This document shows, piece by piece, positions 1 through 9,200 of a stretch of DNA of 11,169 nucleotides; the first letter of the stretch is position 1, and each line of letters starts with the position of its first letter. Origin of the DNA: Syntrophaceae bacterium UBA2192. Lineage in GTDB: Bacteria > Desulfobacterota > Syntrophia > Syntrophales > UBA2192. The stretch is from contig DCVI01000162.1 in the NCBI GenBank assembly GCA_002327315.1, positions 1-11,169 of the forward strand, written 5' to 3'. A program made the position numbers and the translations under genes. Under the pieces are notes generated by a model that saw only the letters and a program-made list of their open reading frames with translations, had not been told where the DNA came from and searched no databases.

Positions 1-2052
1 CTCGATCTCGTCGAAGAGGATGACCGAATAGGGTCTTCGCCGCACCGACTCGGTCAGGAATCCGCCCTCGTCATAGCCCACGTACCCCGGGGGAGCCCCG
101 ATTAGCCGGGCCACGGAGTGCTTCTCCATGTACTCCGACATGTCGACGCGGATCATGTTCTGCTCGTTGTCGAACATGAACTCGGCCAGCGCCCGCGCCA
201 GTTCCGTCTTTCCCACGCCCGTGGGGCCCATGAAGATGAATGAGCCGATGGGCCGGTTGGGGTCCTGCAGGCCCGAGCGGGCCCGGCGAAGCGCGTTGGA
301 AACGGCGTGGATGGGCTCCTCCTGGCCGATCACCCGCTGCTGCAGGCGCTCCTCCATGTGGATGAGCTTTGCCACTTCGGTCTCCATCATGCGCGAGACG
401 GGGATTCCCGTCCAACTGGCCACCACTTCCGCAATGTCTTCGGCCTCGACCTCTTCCTTGAGCATCTTGTCGCCGTTCTGGATTCCGGCAAGCTGGCCCT
501 GTTCCTTCTCCAGTTCCCTGTTGAGTTCCACAAGCCGTCCGTAGCGGATCTCGGCGGCCTTGGCCAGGTCGCCTGCGCGCTGGGCGTTGAGCTCCTCGTT
601 CTTGAGCTCCTCGATTTTTCCCCTCACGGATTGGATCCGCTTGATGACCTCGCGCTCGCTGGACCAGTGCTTCTTCTGCTCGTCACGCTCGGCCGTGAGC
701 TTTCCGATCTCGTCGACGAGCTTCTTCAGGTGCTCGAGCGAGTTGGGGTCCGTCTCGTTTTTCAGCGACTGCCGCTCGATCTCGAGCTGCATGATCCGGC
801 GCTCCATGGCGTCGATCTCGGCGGGGAGGCTGTCGAGCTCGATCCGCAGGCGCGAGGCCGCTTCGTCGATGAGGTCGACGGCCTTGTCCGGCAGGAACCG
901 GTCGCTGATGTAGCGTTCCGAAAGGGTCGCCGCCGCCACGATGGCCGAGTCCTTGATCCGAACTCCGTGGTGGACCTCGTAGCGTTCCTTGAGCCCCCGC
1001 AGGATGGCGATGGTGTCCTCCACGGAGGGCTCCTTGATCAGGACGGGCTGGAAGCGCCTCTCCAGTGCGGGGTCTTTCTCGATGTTCTTGCGGTACTCGT
1101 TGAGGGTCGTGGCGCCGATACAGCGCAGCTCGCCCCGGGCAAGGGCCGGCTTGAGCATGTTCGAGGCGTCGATGGCGCCCTCGGCCGCACCAGCGCCCAC
1201 GACGGTGTGGATCTCGTCGATGAAGAGGATGATCTCGCCTGCGGCGTCGGAAACCTCCTTCAGGACTGCCTTGAGGCGGTCCTCGAACTCGCCGCGGAAC
1301 TTGGCGCCGGCCACCAGCGCCCCCATGTCCAGGGCGACGACCCGCTTGTCCTTGAGCGTCTCGGGCACGTCGCCGTTGACGATCCTCTGCGCGAGCCCCT
1401 CGACGATGGCCGTCTTGCCGACACCGGGCTCGCCGATCAGGCAGGGGTTGTTCTTCGTGCGTCTCGTGAGGACCTGCATGATCCGGCGGATCTCCTCGTC
1501 GCGGCCGATGACCGGGTCAAAGGACCCCTTCCTGGCCAACTCGTTGAAATCCCTCGCGTATCTTTCGAGCGCCTGGTATTTCTCCTCGGGGTTCTGGTCG
1601 GTGACCCGCTGGCTTCCCCGGATGTCCACCAGGACCCGGTAGATCGCGTCCTTCGTGACGCCGGCGTTTCGCAGAATTTTTCCTGTCGGGCCGTCCTTGT
1701 CCTCCGTCATGGCAATCAGGATGTGCTCGGCGCTGACGAACTCGTCTTTGAGCCTTTTGGCCTCCTCGAAGGAGTTCTCCAGAACTTTATTGAGCCTCGG
1801 GGTCATGTAGGCCTGCGTTGCGCCCCCGGAGATCTTCGGCAGGCTGTGGAGGGCCTTTTCGACCTCCCGTTGGATCAACCGGGTGTCGGCCCCGAGCTTC
1901 TTCAGGGCGGCCGAAACGATCCCCTCGGGCTGTCGGATCAGGGCAGCAAGCAGATGCTCCATATCAACGGCCTGGTGGCCCAGCTTGCCGGCAAGGGACT
2001 GGGCCTCCTGGAGGGCTTCCTGGACTTTCACGGTAAATTTGTCGAACCTCAT
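1..2052 (-). CDS. clpB: ATP-dependent disaggregase ClpB (3' end beyond window)
   Basis: ClpB is a cytoplasmic Hsp100 hexamer that threads aggregated proteins through its pore and works with the DnaK system. The visible 684 codons give the Clp N-domain repeats (about residues 1-145), the first AAA+ module with Walker A GEPGVGKT at 207-214 and Walker B ILFIDE at 275-280, a long coiled-coil middle domain rich in Glu and Lys (about 405-530) that separates ClpB from ClpA and ClpC, and the second Walker A GPTGVGKT at 609-616. The reading frame is still open at position 1, within the second Walker B (ILFDEIE). ClpB proteins are usually about 860 residues, so roughly 175 should lie to the left. The start is the ATG at 2052-2050, preceded by GAGAGGA a few bases upstream. 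The gene is divergent from rpoH, which fits the usual placement of clpB in the sigma-32 regulon. No lesion is seen in the visible part. Confidence 0.97.
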   Translation of the reverse strand, partial: MRFDKFTVKVQEALQEAQSLAGKLGHQAVDMEHLLAALIRQPEGIVSAALKKLGADTRLIQREVEKALHSLPKISGGATQAYMTPRLNKVLENSFEEAKRLKDEFVSAEHILIAMTEDKDGPTGKILRNAGVTKDAIYRVLVDIRGSQRVTDQNPEEKYQALERYARDFNELARKGSFDPVIGRDEEIRRIMQVLTRRTKNNPCLIGEPGVGKTAIVEGLAQRIVNGDVPETLKDKRVVALDMGALVAGAKFRGEFEDRLKAVLKEVSDAAGEIILFIDEIHTVVGAGAAEGAIDASNMLKPALARGELRCIGATTLNEYRKNIEKDPALERRFQPVLIKEPSVEDTIAILRGLKERYEVHHGVRIKDSAIVAAATLSERYISDRFLPDKAVDLIDEAASRLRIELDSLPAEIDAMERRIMQLEIERQSLKNETDPNSLEHLKKLVDEIGKLTAERDEQKKHWSSEREVIKRIQSVRGKIEELKNEELNAQRAGDLAKAAEIRYGRLVELNRELEKEQGQLAGIQNGDKMLKEEVEAEDIAEVVASWTGIPVSRMMETEVAKLIHMEERLQQRVIGQEEPIHAVSNALRRARSGLQDPNRPIGSFIFMGPTGVGKTELARALAEFMFDNEQNMIRVDMSEYMEKHSVARLIGAPPGYVGYDEGGFLTESVRRRPYSVILFDEIE

Positions 2053-2095
2053 GGTTCCTCTCTTAAAAAGATGTTGAAGATCAATACGTTAAATC

Positions 2096-2123
2096 GAAAA
2101 CGACGGTTTGCTCGACCGTTTTC
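2096..2123. repeat. Inverted repeat in the clpB leader
   Basis: GAAAACG (2096-2102) is matched by CGTTTTC (2117-2123), and inside it ACGGT (2103-2107) is matched by ACCGT (2115-2119). The two pairings overlap and would compete. The element lies between the candidate clpB promoter and its start codon, so it could be an operator or an mRNA hairpin. It does not match the CIRCE element. Function is unknown. Confidence 0.4.
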
Positions 2124-2153
2124 CGAATCGTCACCGCCATCCGCTCGGACCCT

Positions 2154-2182
2154 AACTTAATGACAGGCGGGTGGGATGTCAA
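2154..2182 (-). promoter_or_regulatory. Candidate clpB promoter
   Basis: On the minus strand a perfect -35 TTGACA (2182-2177), preceded by C to give CTTGACA, is followed after 17 bases by TAAGTT (2159-2154), which keeps the key T1, A2 and T6 of a -10 box. Transcription would start near 2147 and leave a leader of about 95 nt. The CTTGA core and a downstream CAT could also be read as a degenerate sigma-32 site, but the CCCC part of that consensus is missing, so the sigma factor cannot be decided from sequence. Confidence 0.45.
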
Positions 2183-2257
2183 GAAAAGGCATCCAATCAA
2201 CGGGTTATCTCCTTTTTTCGAACCCGGGTTTTCTGTATAATGATTGCAAAGAAGGTC

Positions 2258-2285
2258 TTGACAAGAAGCCCCCCATATCTATATT
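2258..2285 (+). promoter_or_regulatory. Candidate rpoH promoter
   Basis: A perfect TTGACA (2258-2263) and TATATT (2280-2285) are separated by 16 bases, a good housekeeping-type promoter placed to start transcription near 2292 and leave a leader of about 36 nt before the rpoH ATG. A perfect TATAAT at 2236-2241 lies upstream, but only a T-rich stretch sits where its -35 would be, so it is a weaker second candidate. Confidence 0.6.
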
Positions 2286-2327
2286 CTCTATGACTTAGAT
2301 TGACAGGCCCAAAAGGGAGGATCATCC

Positions 2328-3188
2328 ATGAACATGAATCTACCGGCTGCAAGCAGCACGTTAGATTTGTATATCTCTCAGATCAACAAGTTTTCCCTGT
2401 TGACCCCTGAGGAGGAGTTCAAGCTGGCCGTTCGCTACAAGAAGCACAATGACATGGAAGCGGCCGAAAAGCTTGTAACTTCGAACTTGCGCTTTGTGGT
2501 CAAGATCGCCCACGAGTACCGCAACTATGGCGTGAAGCTCCTGGACCTGATCCAGGAGGGAAACGTGGGGCTCATGCACGCGGTGAAGAAGTTCGACCCC
2601 TACAAGGGCTACAGGCTCATTTCCTATGCCGTGTGGTGGATTCGTGCATACATGCAGAACTTCCTCATCAAGACATGGAGCCTTGTGAAGATCGGGACGA
2701 CCCAGGCGCAGCGCAAGCTCTTCTTCAAGCTCAACCAGGCCAAGAAGAGGCTACAGAAGATGGATGCAAAGAGCCCCGAGTCCGGCGAGATTGCCGAGTC
2801 CCTGAGCGTGAAGGAGACGGAGATCGAGGAGATGGACGTCCGGCTCAACAGCCGCGATCTCTCGCTCGATGCCTTCATCGACGACGACGGCGAGCTTTCC
2901 CACATCAACTGCCTTGCCGACAAGAGTGAAAGCCAGGAAGACTCCCTGATCCGCCACGAGGAGACGTTTCTGGTGAAGCGAAACGTCGCAGGGGCGCTTG
3001 CGAAGCTCAACGACCGCGAGGCATACATCATCAGGCACCGCGTCATGTCCGAGAACCCGAAAACCCTCCAGGAGATCGGCGACCGCTTCAAGATCACCCG
3101 CGAGCGGGCCCGCCAGGTCGAAAAGGAAGCCCTCCGGAAGATGCGCCAGGTCATCGGAGGCTGGGAGCCGGATACCGCTCGGGCGTGA
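2328..3188 (+). CDS. rpoH: RNA polymerase heat-shock sigma factor RpoH (sigma-32)
   Basis: RpoH directs RNA polymerase to heat-shock promoters. The 286 residues match the family length (284 in E. coli). Visible parts are region 1.2 (about 10-35), region 2 with DLIQEGNVGL (73-82) for core binding and an aromatic-rich region 2.3/2.4 (95-113, including AVWWIRAYMQ) for -10 melting and recognition, the RpoH-specific box QRKLFFKL at 128-135, and a region 4.2 helix-turn-helix at about 246-273 (TLQEIGDRFKITRERARQVE). The RpoH box separates it from RpoD and RpoS. The ATG at 2328 follows AGGGAGGA by about seven bases; a second in-frame ATG two codons later has poorer spacing. It is divergent from clpB, a usual target of this factor, and ends at a strong terminator. 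Nothing appears damaged. Confidence 0.96.
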   Translation: MNMNLPAASSTLDLYISQINKFSLLTPEEEFKLAVRYKKHNDMEAAEKLVTSNLRFVVKIAHEYRNYGVKLLDLIQEGNVGLMHAVKKFDPYKGYRLISYAVWWIRAYMQNFLIKTWSLVKIGTTQAQRKLFFKLNQAKKRLQKMDAKSPESGEIAESLSVKETEIEEMDVRLNSRDLSLDAFIDDDGELSHINCLADKSESQEDSLIRHEETFLVKRNVAGALAKLNDREAYIIRHRVMSENPKTLQEIGDRFKITRERARQVEKEALRKMRQVIGGWEPDTARA

Positions 3189-3253
3189 GTCAGAAGGGCT
3201 TCGGGCTTCCGGATTCAGGATTCGGGCTAACAGACAAGAGAATAAGAAAAAGC

Positions 3254-3287
3254 AAAGCCCCTGCCGATGCGTCGGCCGGGGCTTTTT
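3254..3287. terminator. Bidirectional intrinsic terminator between rpoH and the RHS gene
   Basis: AAAGCCCC (3254-3261) pairs with GGGGCTTT (3278-3285), and GCCGA (3263-3267) pairs with TCGGC (3272-3276), with one T/C mismatch and a TGCG loop. T5 follows on the plus strand. On the minus strand the flanking A-rich stretch (3241-3256) reads as a T-rich tail. It sits 65 bases after the rpoH stop and six bases beyond the RHS stop, so it probably serves both converging genes. Confidence 0.9.
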
Positions 3288-3292
3288 GCATC

Positions 3293-6200
3293 CTACCTTT
3301 CCCCTGCGTTACAGGCCTTTGTTGCCTTGTCTGCCTTGTCCCTGCATGCTGCCCCGCAAGGCCCGATGCTGAACACGTTCAGCTTTCTTGCCACGAGCCG
3401 CTCGTTGCAGTCCCTGAGGCAGCTGATGTAGGAGTCGACGACGCCTCTCCCGCAGCCAACGCGTACCTGGCTCTTTCCGTCCGGCAGGGCGTTGACGATG
3501 ATATAGTTCGCACAACCCTGTGGATCGAGGGCGCAGCCCGAGTAACCTGGCGCAGGCGTGCAGTTCCTCTTCACGTAGGGCTCCCTCATGGCTGTGCATT
3601 TCTTGAAATACTCGTCACGCAGGGCCTTGCTGTCCACGCCCTTTGCGGCTGGCTTTGCCTGGGATGGCGGTGAGGGTGTGCCGACGCTCCTGCCCGCCGG
3701 TGGAATTCCTGCGGGGGCTTGCGAGCTCACCGGGGGCGACCTTGATTCCGGAGGCAGTTCGAGCGGCCGTTGCTCGGGTGTGCGTCGCGCCACGCCCGGC
3801 ATGCAGCGTCCCTCGGAGTCGCAGCGCCAGCTCGCGCAGTTGCGGTCGGTCCAGAGCCTCGCGTCGGGCTCGCCGATGAACCCCTGGGCTAGGATGAAAT
3901 TATCGATGGTGTCGGGCTGCTGCGTCAGGCCTACCCCCCCGTGCTTCCTGTGGCAGACGACAGACCAGCTTCCGCCCATTCCCGGTTTCCCCGTCGGGCC
4001 GGATGACCGGGGCGACCCGTCGGCCGCGCACTGCCAGCCCGGGTAGACGCGGTTTGCCCATGCCCTCGCGTCGGGCTCGCCGAGGAATCCCTCACGGACG
4101 AGGATGTATCTGACGGCGTCATGCGTCGTCCCGACATAGATCGTCCCGTCCTGCCTCCCGCAGAGGACCTTCCACGCTCCGCCCTGGCTTGGGGCAGGGG
4201 CCTTCGCGCAGGCGCCGCCTGCGTCGCATCGCCACCTCGGGCAGTTGTTGACGATCCAGTCCTGGGCCGACCTCGGCCCCGGGAAGGGGCCGGCCATGAT
4301 CGTGCGGCCCGTCATCATCTGCTCGCCGTAGGTGACCTCGCCGGTGCGGGGCTCGCAGTAGGCATACCATTTGTAGTCCGCGGGGCCTGCCTGCGGCACC
4401 CGGCCGCGGTCCCCCGAGTTTGTGATCGGCGGCTCGTAGAGAGGCGCCGACCAGTCCTCCTCGCAGGTCACCGTGGCCGAACCGTAGACCTCGGCAAAGA
4501 TATACTTGGCCCACACGATGAATTTCCCCGGTTTTTCGCATTTGAACGAGTTGCCGGGCCCGGGGTCCCAGGTCAGATCCCCCTGGCTCGGCGTGCTCTG
4601 CGAGCCGTTTTTGCTGACCAGCGTCACCTCGAAGCTCACCTGTTGTCCGATCTGCAGTGTCTTGCGGGGCGGATCGAGGTACAGATACTTGGGGACGTCT
4701 CGCGTGATCCAGTAGCCGACCATTGTCCCGGCGCTGACCGACTGCCCGGCCTCGGGCTGCTGCTCGCAGACCAGACCCACGGCAAGGTCGCTTGCCCTGT
4801 TGCCCTCATTGCGCGGGGTGAGCCCGGCATCCCTGATTGCCCGGATCGCCTCGTTTTCCTCCATCCCGACCACGTTGGGCACGATGTTCGCCCTGGCACC
4901 GACCTGGACCTGGGCGTCCGCCACGGCGTCGACTTTTCCCCCAGCCTCGTCCGTGGCTTCAACGGTCGCATGGTTCTCGTAGAGCCCCGTCCCTTTCAGT
5001 TCGACGGTGCATTCGTAGATCCACTTCTCGTCCACATCGAGGATGCCGTCTCTGTTCTTGTCGCCGCTCTTGAGCGTCAGCTTTCCGGGGCAGGCGGAGT
5101 CGGCGGGCCTGACATTCCCGAGCTTGCTCTTGCCCGTGTTGGTCACTTCGATGGTGAAGATCACCTTGTCGCCGTCGGTAGCCTGCGAGGCGCTGGGCGT
5201 TTTCGTGAGGCCGATCCCGGAAGGCAGGACGTCCTTGATCAGGAGCGTTGCCTTGCCCATCTGGGCATCGGCGGCGGCATTTCCGACGGTGACCTCGATC
5301 CCGAGGTTCACGTCTTCCGTCCCCTCCACAAGATCGTCCTTGTTGATCGGGATGGAGATCGACTTGTCGTTGCGATCGTTATCCTCCCAGACGACGCGGT
5401 CAATGCCCGGTTTGTTGTAGTCGCTCTCTCCCGGGTCCTTGCCGGCCGTGGCCGTCCCATCCTTGACATGGATCTGCGCGATGACCTTCCCTTTGCCGGC
5501 GCCGCTGCGTTTTACCTTGATGTTGGCATAGCCCGCATCTTCTCTGACCTCGTAAGTCTTATGGGAGAAGGAAATGACGTCCTCGGGCTGTGGCGGAGCG
5601 GTTCCTGCGTCGATGCACTCGACGGTGGCGGATCCATGGGCGCCCGTGTGAAGGGGGGATGATACGTAGCCGGTATAGGCATCAAGCTGAAATAATTTAT
5701 AATCGCCGCCTTGCGCCTTGGGATCGTAAATGTATTCGCTGACGTAGCGGGCCCATATTAGAAACTTGCTTTTTCGCTCGCACTTGAAAGTATTGTTCGT
5801 TTTCAGCTTTTCGTAATGGATTGAAGGAATTTTACTGAGATCCTTGATATCGTCGACGTCGGGGATGTCCGATGCGGCGTACCAGGTTGTGTAGTCTGTG
5901 ACGTCGTATGTGTTTTTTGTTATCTGAACCGGAGCGTTTTGCGGAGGTACCTTGACCGTTATTTCGAATGTGAATGTCTGACTTTCTCCAACCTTCATTT
6001 TCACGGCAGGCGGGGAAACCTTTGTTGCGATGACTTCATGCCTTGGAGATTCTGCGTAGATCTGTTTTGAGGCCGTAATAAAAGTCCCTCCCGCAAAGCC
6101 CTTCAGCCATCCACTCAACCTATCGGAGGGACTCGGAGGGGGTGGAGTTGGTCGGGGGATTCGAAGGAAATCCGGATTGACATACGGAGTTCTATCCTGC

Positions 6201-9200
6201 GGTTGAAAATACTTTTGCCAGTCTCCGGGAGGCTGCAGAAAATTCACGTCCCATGAAGTCCATGGATCTTTGTCCGTGCTTTCTGAATAAGACCCGCCAC
6301 CCAGGCCCCCTGGGGGGATACCCGTCGACATGTCTATGCTCACTGACGGGCCTTCGTAGGATTTGTAAGGGTCACCAGAACCAGAATGACTTGTGGTTCT
6401 GGTAACTCCTGCACTTGTTCCGAGAGCGCCTCCTAGTCCGCCTGAGATGTATATGCCGTTTCGCGGATCATTCGGACCGAACCACATGTTAGACACACTA
6501 ACCTTTGGCCCTAAAGGAACACCTGGAACAACCTGACCAAAGACAGAAAAAGACCAGCCTTTCGCTTGTTGCTCGAGCCCGAAAAGATCCGCAAAATTCA
6601 GAGGGTCGTTCCCGGCATAGGCATACAGGTTCCACCCGCCCCTGAAACGGATCGGGTCGGGGTTGATGAAGCGGCCCGTGGCGGGGTCGTAGAAGCGGGC
6701 GCGGATGTGATACAGCCGTGCATCGGGGTCCCAGTCACGGGCGTTGAAAAGCTGGCGGCTGAGCGGCACACCAGCGGGCCGCTCGATCTCCCCGAAGGGG
6801 CTCAACTCGTACTCCTCGACGGGCCGGCCGTCGGCCCCGTAGACCCTGCGGACCGTGTCGTTGAGGCCCGATAGAAGGATGTGGAGCTTCCCCTCCCGCG
6901 AGAAGGACAGGGGATCATCGATCCCCGGCCCGTGGACGTACCTTGCCTGGAGGGCCGTGCCTGCGTACTCGGCGATGATATCCTCCTTGTCGTAGAGGTA
7001 CTCCGTTTTCCTGCCGTTTACCTCCTTGGCGATCAGGCGCCCGAAGGGGTCGTACTCATAGAGGATGACCTTGCCGGGGGCCTTCACGCCGGTCAGTCGG
7101 CCCAGGCCGTCGAACTCATAGGCGAAGCCGTCGGAGCGGCTGACCGGTTGGCCATCGGCGTCGTAGCGGTACGTCACGGGGCCGTCGGACAGAAGCTCGT
7201 TCATCTTTCCATAACTCAGCCGCTTCTGACCGGCGGAAACCCCCCGGGCGATGCGGTTCCCCATCCTGTCGTAGCCGAAGGTCTCTTCGGAGCCGTCGGG
7301 TTTCTTCACCCGGATGAGCCGCCCTGCCGCATCGTACCCGTAGTAGCGGATCGCCTCGTTCTCCCGGTGGGAGACGATCCGGCCAGATTTGTCGCGCAGG
7401 ACGCTGATGAAGTGGATCGTCTTCCCCTCCCTGTCCCGGTAATGGATGGAGGCGAGGGCCCCGGCACGGTCGTAGCCGAACAGGCAGGAGATCCCGTTGG
7501 GGTATTCGCGCTTCGCGAGCCTCCCCACCGGGTCGTATTCGTATCGGTAAATCTCCCCTGCGGGCCCCGTGATCCGGGAGAGGCTGCCGCGGCGGTCGTA
7601 CTCGTAGAGCGTCTTCCTGCCCTCGGGGTCGATCAGGGCCGTCCGCTGGCCCCTGTCGTTGTATTCGTGCCGGGTTGATCGGCCTTTGGCGTCCCGGATC
7701 TCGGCCGTCTCCCCGAAGCGATCGTAGCGGATCTCGAAGGCCGAATGCGCGTTGGCGGCCTTCGTCATCCGACCCGATTCGTCGTATTGCCACTCGGTGA
7801 ACCCGCCGGGATAGCTCTGCCTGGCAAGCCTGCCCAGTTTGCCGTAGGCGTACTCGACGGCCTGCCCCCGGTGATTGGTCTCCCGGACGATTCGGCCGAG
7901 GGTATCGAACTGGGTGTACTCCGCAGTGCCGTTGGGGAAGGTCAGGGCGTAGGGCAGGTCCCTCCTGTAATCATAGCGGTAGGCATTTCCGTTTGCATCG
8001 GTGAAGGTGCGCAGCAGCCCCTCGCCGGACAGGGTGAACTGAAGCCGGTTCCCTGCTCCGTCGGTAATTGCGCTCAGCCTGCCGTAAGGGCCGTAGCTCC
8101 AGCGCGTTGTCCGTCCCTCGCCATCCTGCTGGAGGATCGGCCTGCCCGGGATATCGCTCTGCCGTGTGAGAGAGCGCCCCTCGGCGTCGATCACCCGTGT
8201 AACCCGGCCCAGGGCATCCCGCTCGATCGAAAGGGACCCTGTCAGGCCGTCGACCCGGTCGATGAACCCGAGGCGGTCGTAACGGTAACGTGTCAGGGTA
8301 ACCCCGTCGCGAAGGACCTCCGTGATCCGCCCATGCCGGTCGCGCCGCACCTTGGTGACGACGCCCCACGGGTCGACGTGGCTCTCCAGGAAGCCCGACA
8401 GGTCGTATGTGAGAATGTTGCCGGCACCCCGCGGGTCCGTGACGGTCAGCTTCAGCCCGTCCGGGGAGTGGCGGTAGGTGGTGCGGTTTCCCAGGGCATC
8501 GTCATAGACCTCCAGGATGCCTCCCTTGGAGTAGTGCCAGCGCTCCTCCTTGCCCTCCGGCCCTTGCGCGGATATCAATCGCCCGTCGCGGTCGAACTTC
8601 AGGATCGCACTGTTCTGCAGCCCGTCGACCAGAATTCGCTCGGTCCCGGCCGCGCGGATCGCCGTCGCCCCGACAAACTGACCGGACTCGTTATAAACCT
8701 CCTGCCGGTAGTCTCCCGCCATGCCTCCCGCAATCGTGATGTAGCGGTACGACAGTGCCGTACCGTCCTGCCGCCGCATGCCGGACAGAAGACCGTTTGC
8801 GTAGGTGAACGTCACGTCGGGCCCCCCCGGGATTTTCACCCTGGCGAGCATCCCGGCTGCGTCGTAGGCGTAGACCTGATCCTGCGCGGCCTTACCGGAT
8901 TTCCTTATGAGCCTTCCCCGGGCGTCGTACTGATAGTCCACGCGAAGCCCCGTTCCCTCGACCGCCGCAATCCTTCCATTTTTCCACTGCACGGTGAGCT
9001 TCTTGCCGAAGGAGCCCTCGATGGACAGGGGCGCAATCCCGTTTCGGTCCCTGTGGACGGTCATGAGGTTGCCCGCCAGGTCTTTCTTTGAGACCAGGTA
9101 GCCCTGGGGATTGAAGTCCCAGCGCTCGCCGTTGATCAGCCGGAGAGAGTAGCCGCCCTCCGCGGTCGGCGCGAGCCCGAGCCCCTCGCTCTCGCCCGGC

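Noticed and set aside
307..2160. Long open plus-strand frame opposite clpB
   Set aside because: The minus strand encodes an unmistakable ClpB with both Walker motifs. The opposite frame is open only because of high GC and regular codon use, and its product has no recognisable domain.
2257..2278. Sigma-32-like site CTTGACA plus CCCCATAT upstream of rpoH
   Set aside because: Both boxes look right, but only about seven to eight bases separate them, whereas sigma-32 promoters need roughly 13-15. The overlapping TTGACA-N16-TATATT is a better promoter.
3200..3228. Repeats TTCGGGCT (3200-3207, 3221-3228) and GGATTC (3211-3216, 3218-3223) after rpoH
   Set aside because: They are only two short copies each in a 100-base spacer, with no hairpin or mobile element structure.
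4121..5662. Long open plus-strand frames opposite the RHS gene (also 7745-9091 and 6881-7678)
   Set aside because: The minus-strand frame continues through clear Calx-beta, PASTA and YD-repeat sequence. The plus-strand products are Arg/Pro/Gly-rich with no domain or ribosome binding site support.
3296..6574. Polymorphic toxin domain in the RHS tail
   Set aside because: No HNH, deaminase, ADP-ribosyltransferase or other familiar toxin motif could be seen, and no immunity gene follows. An unknown toxin is not excluded.
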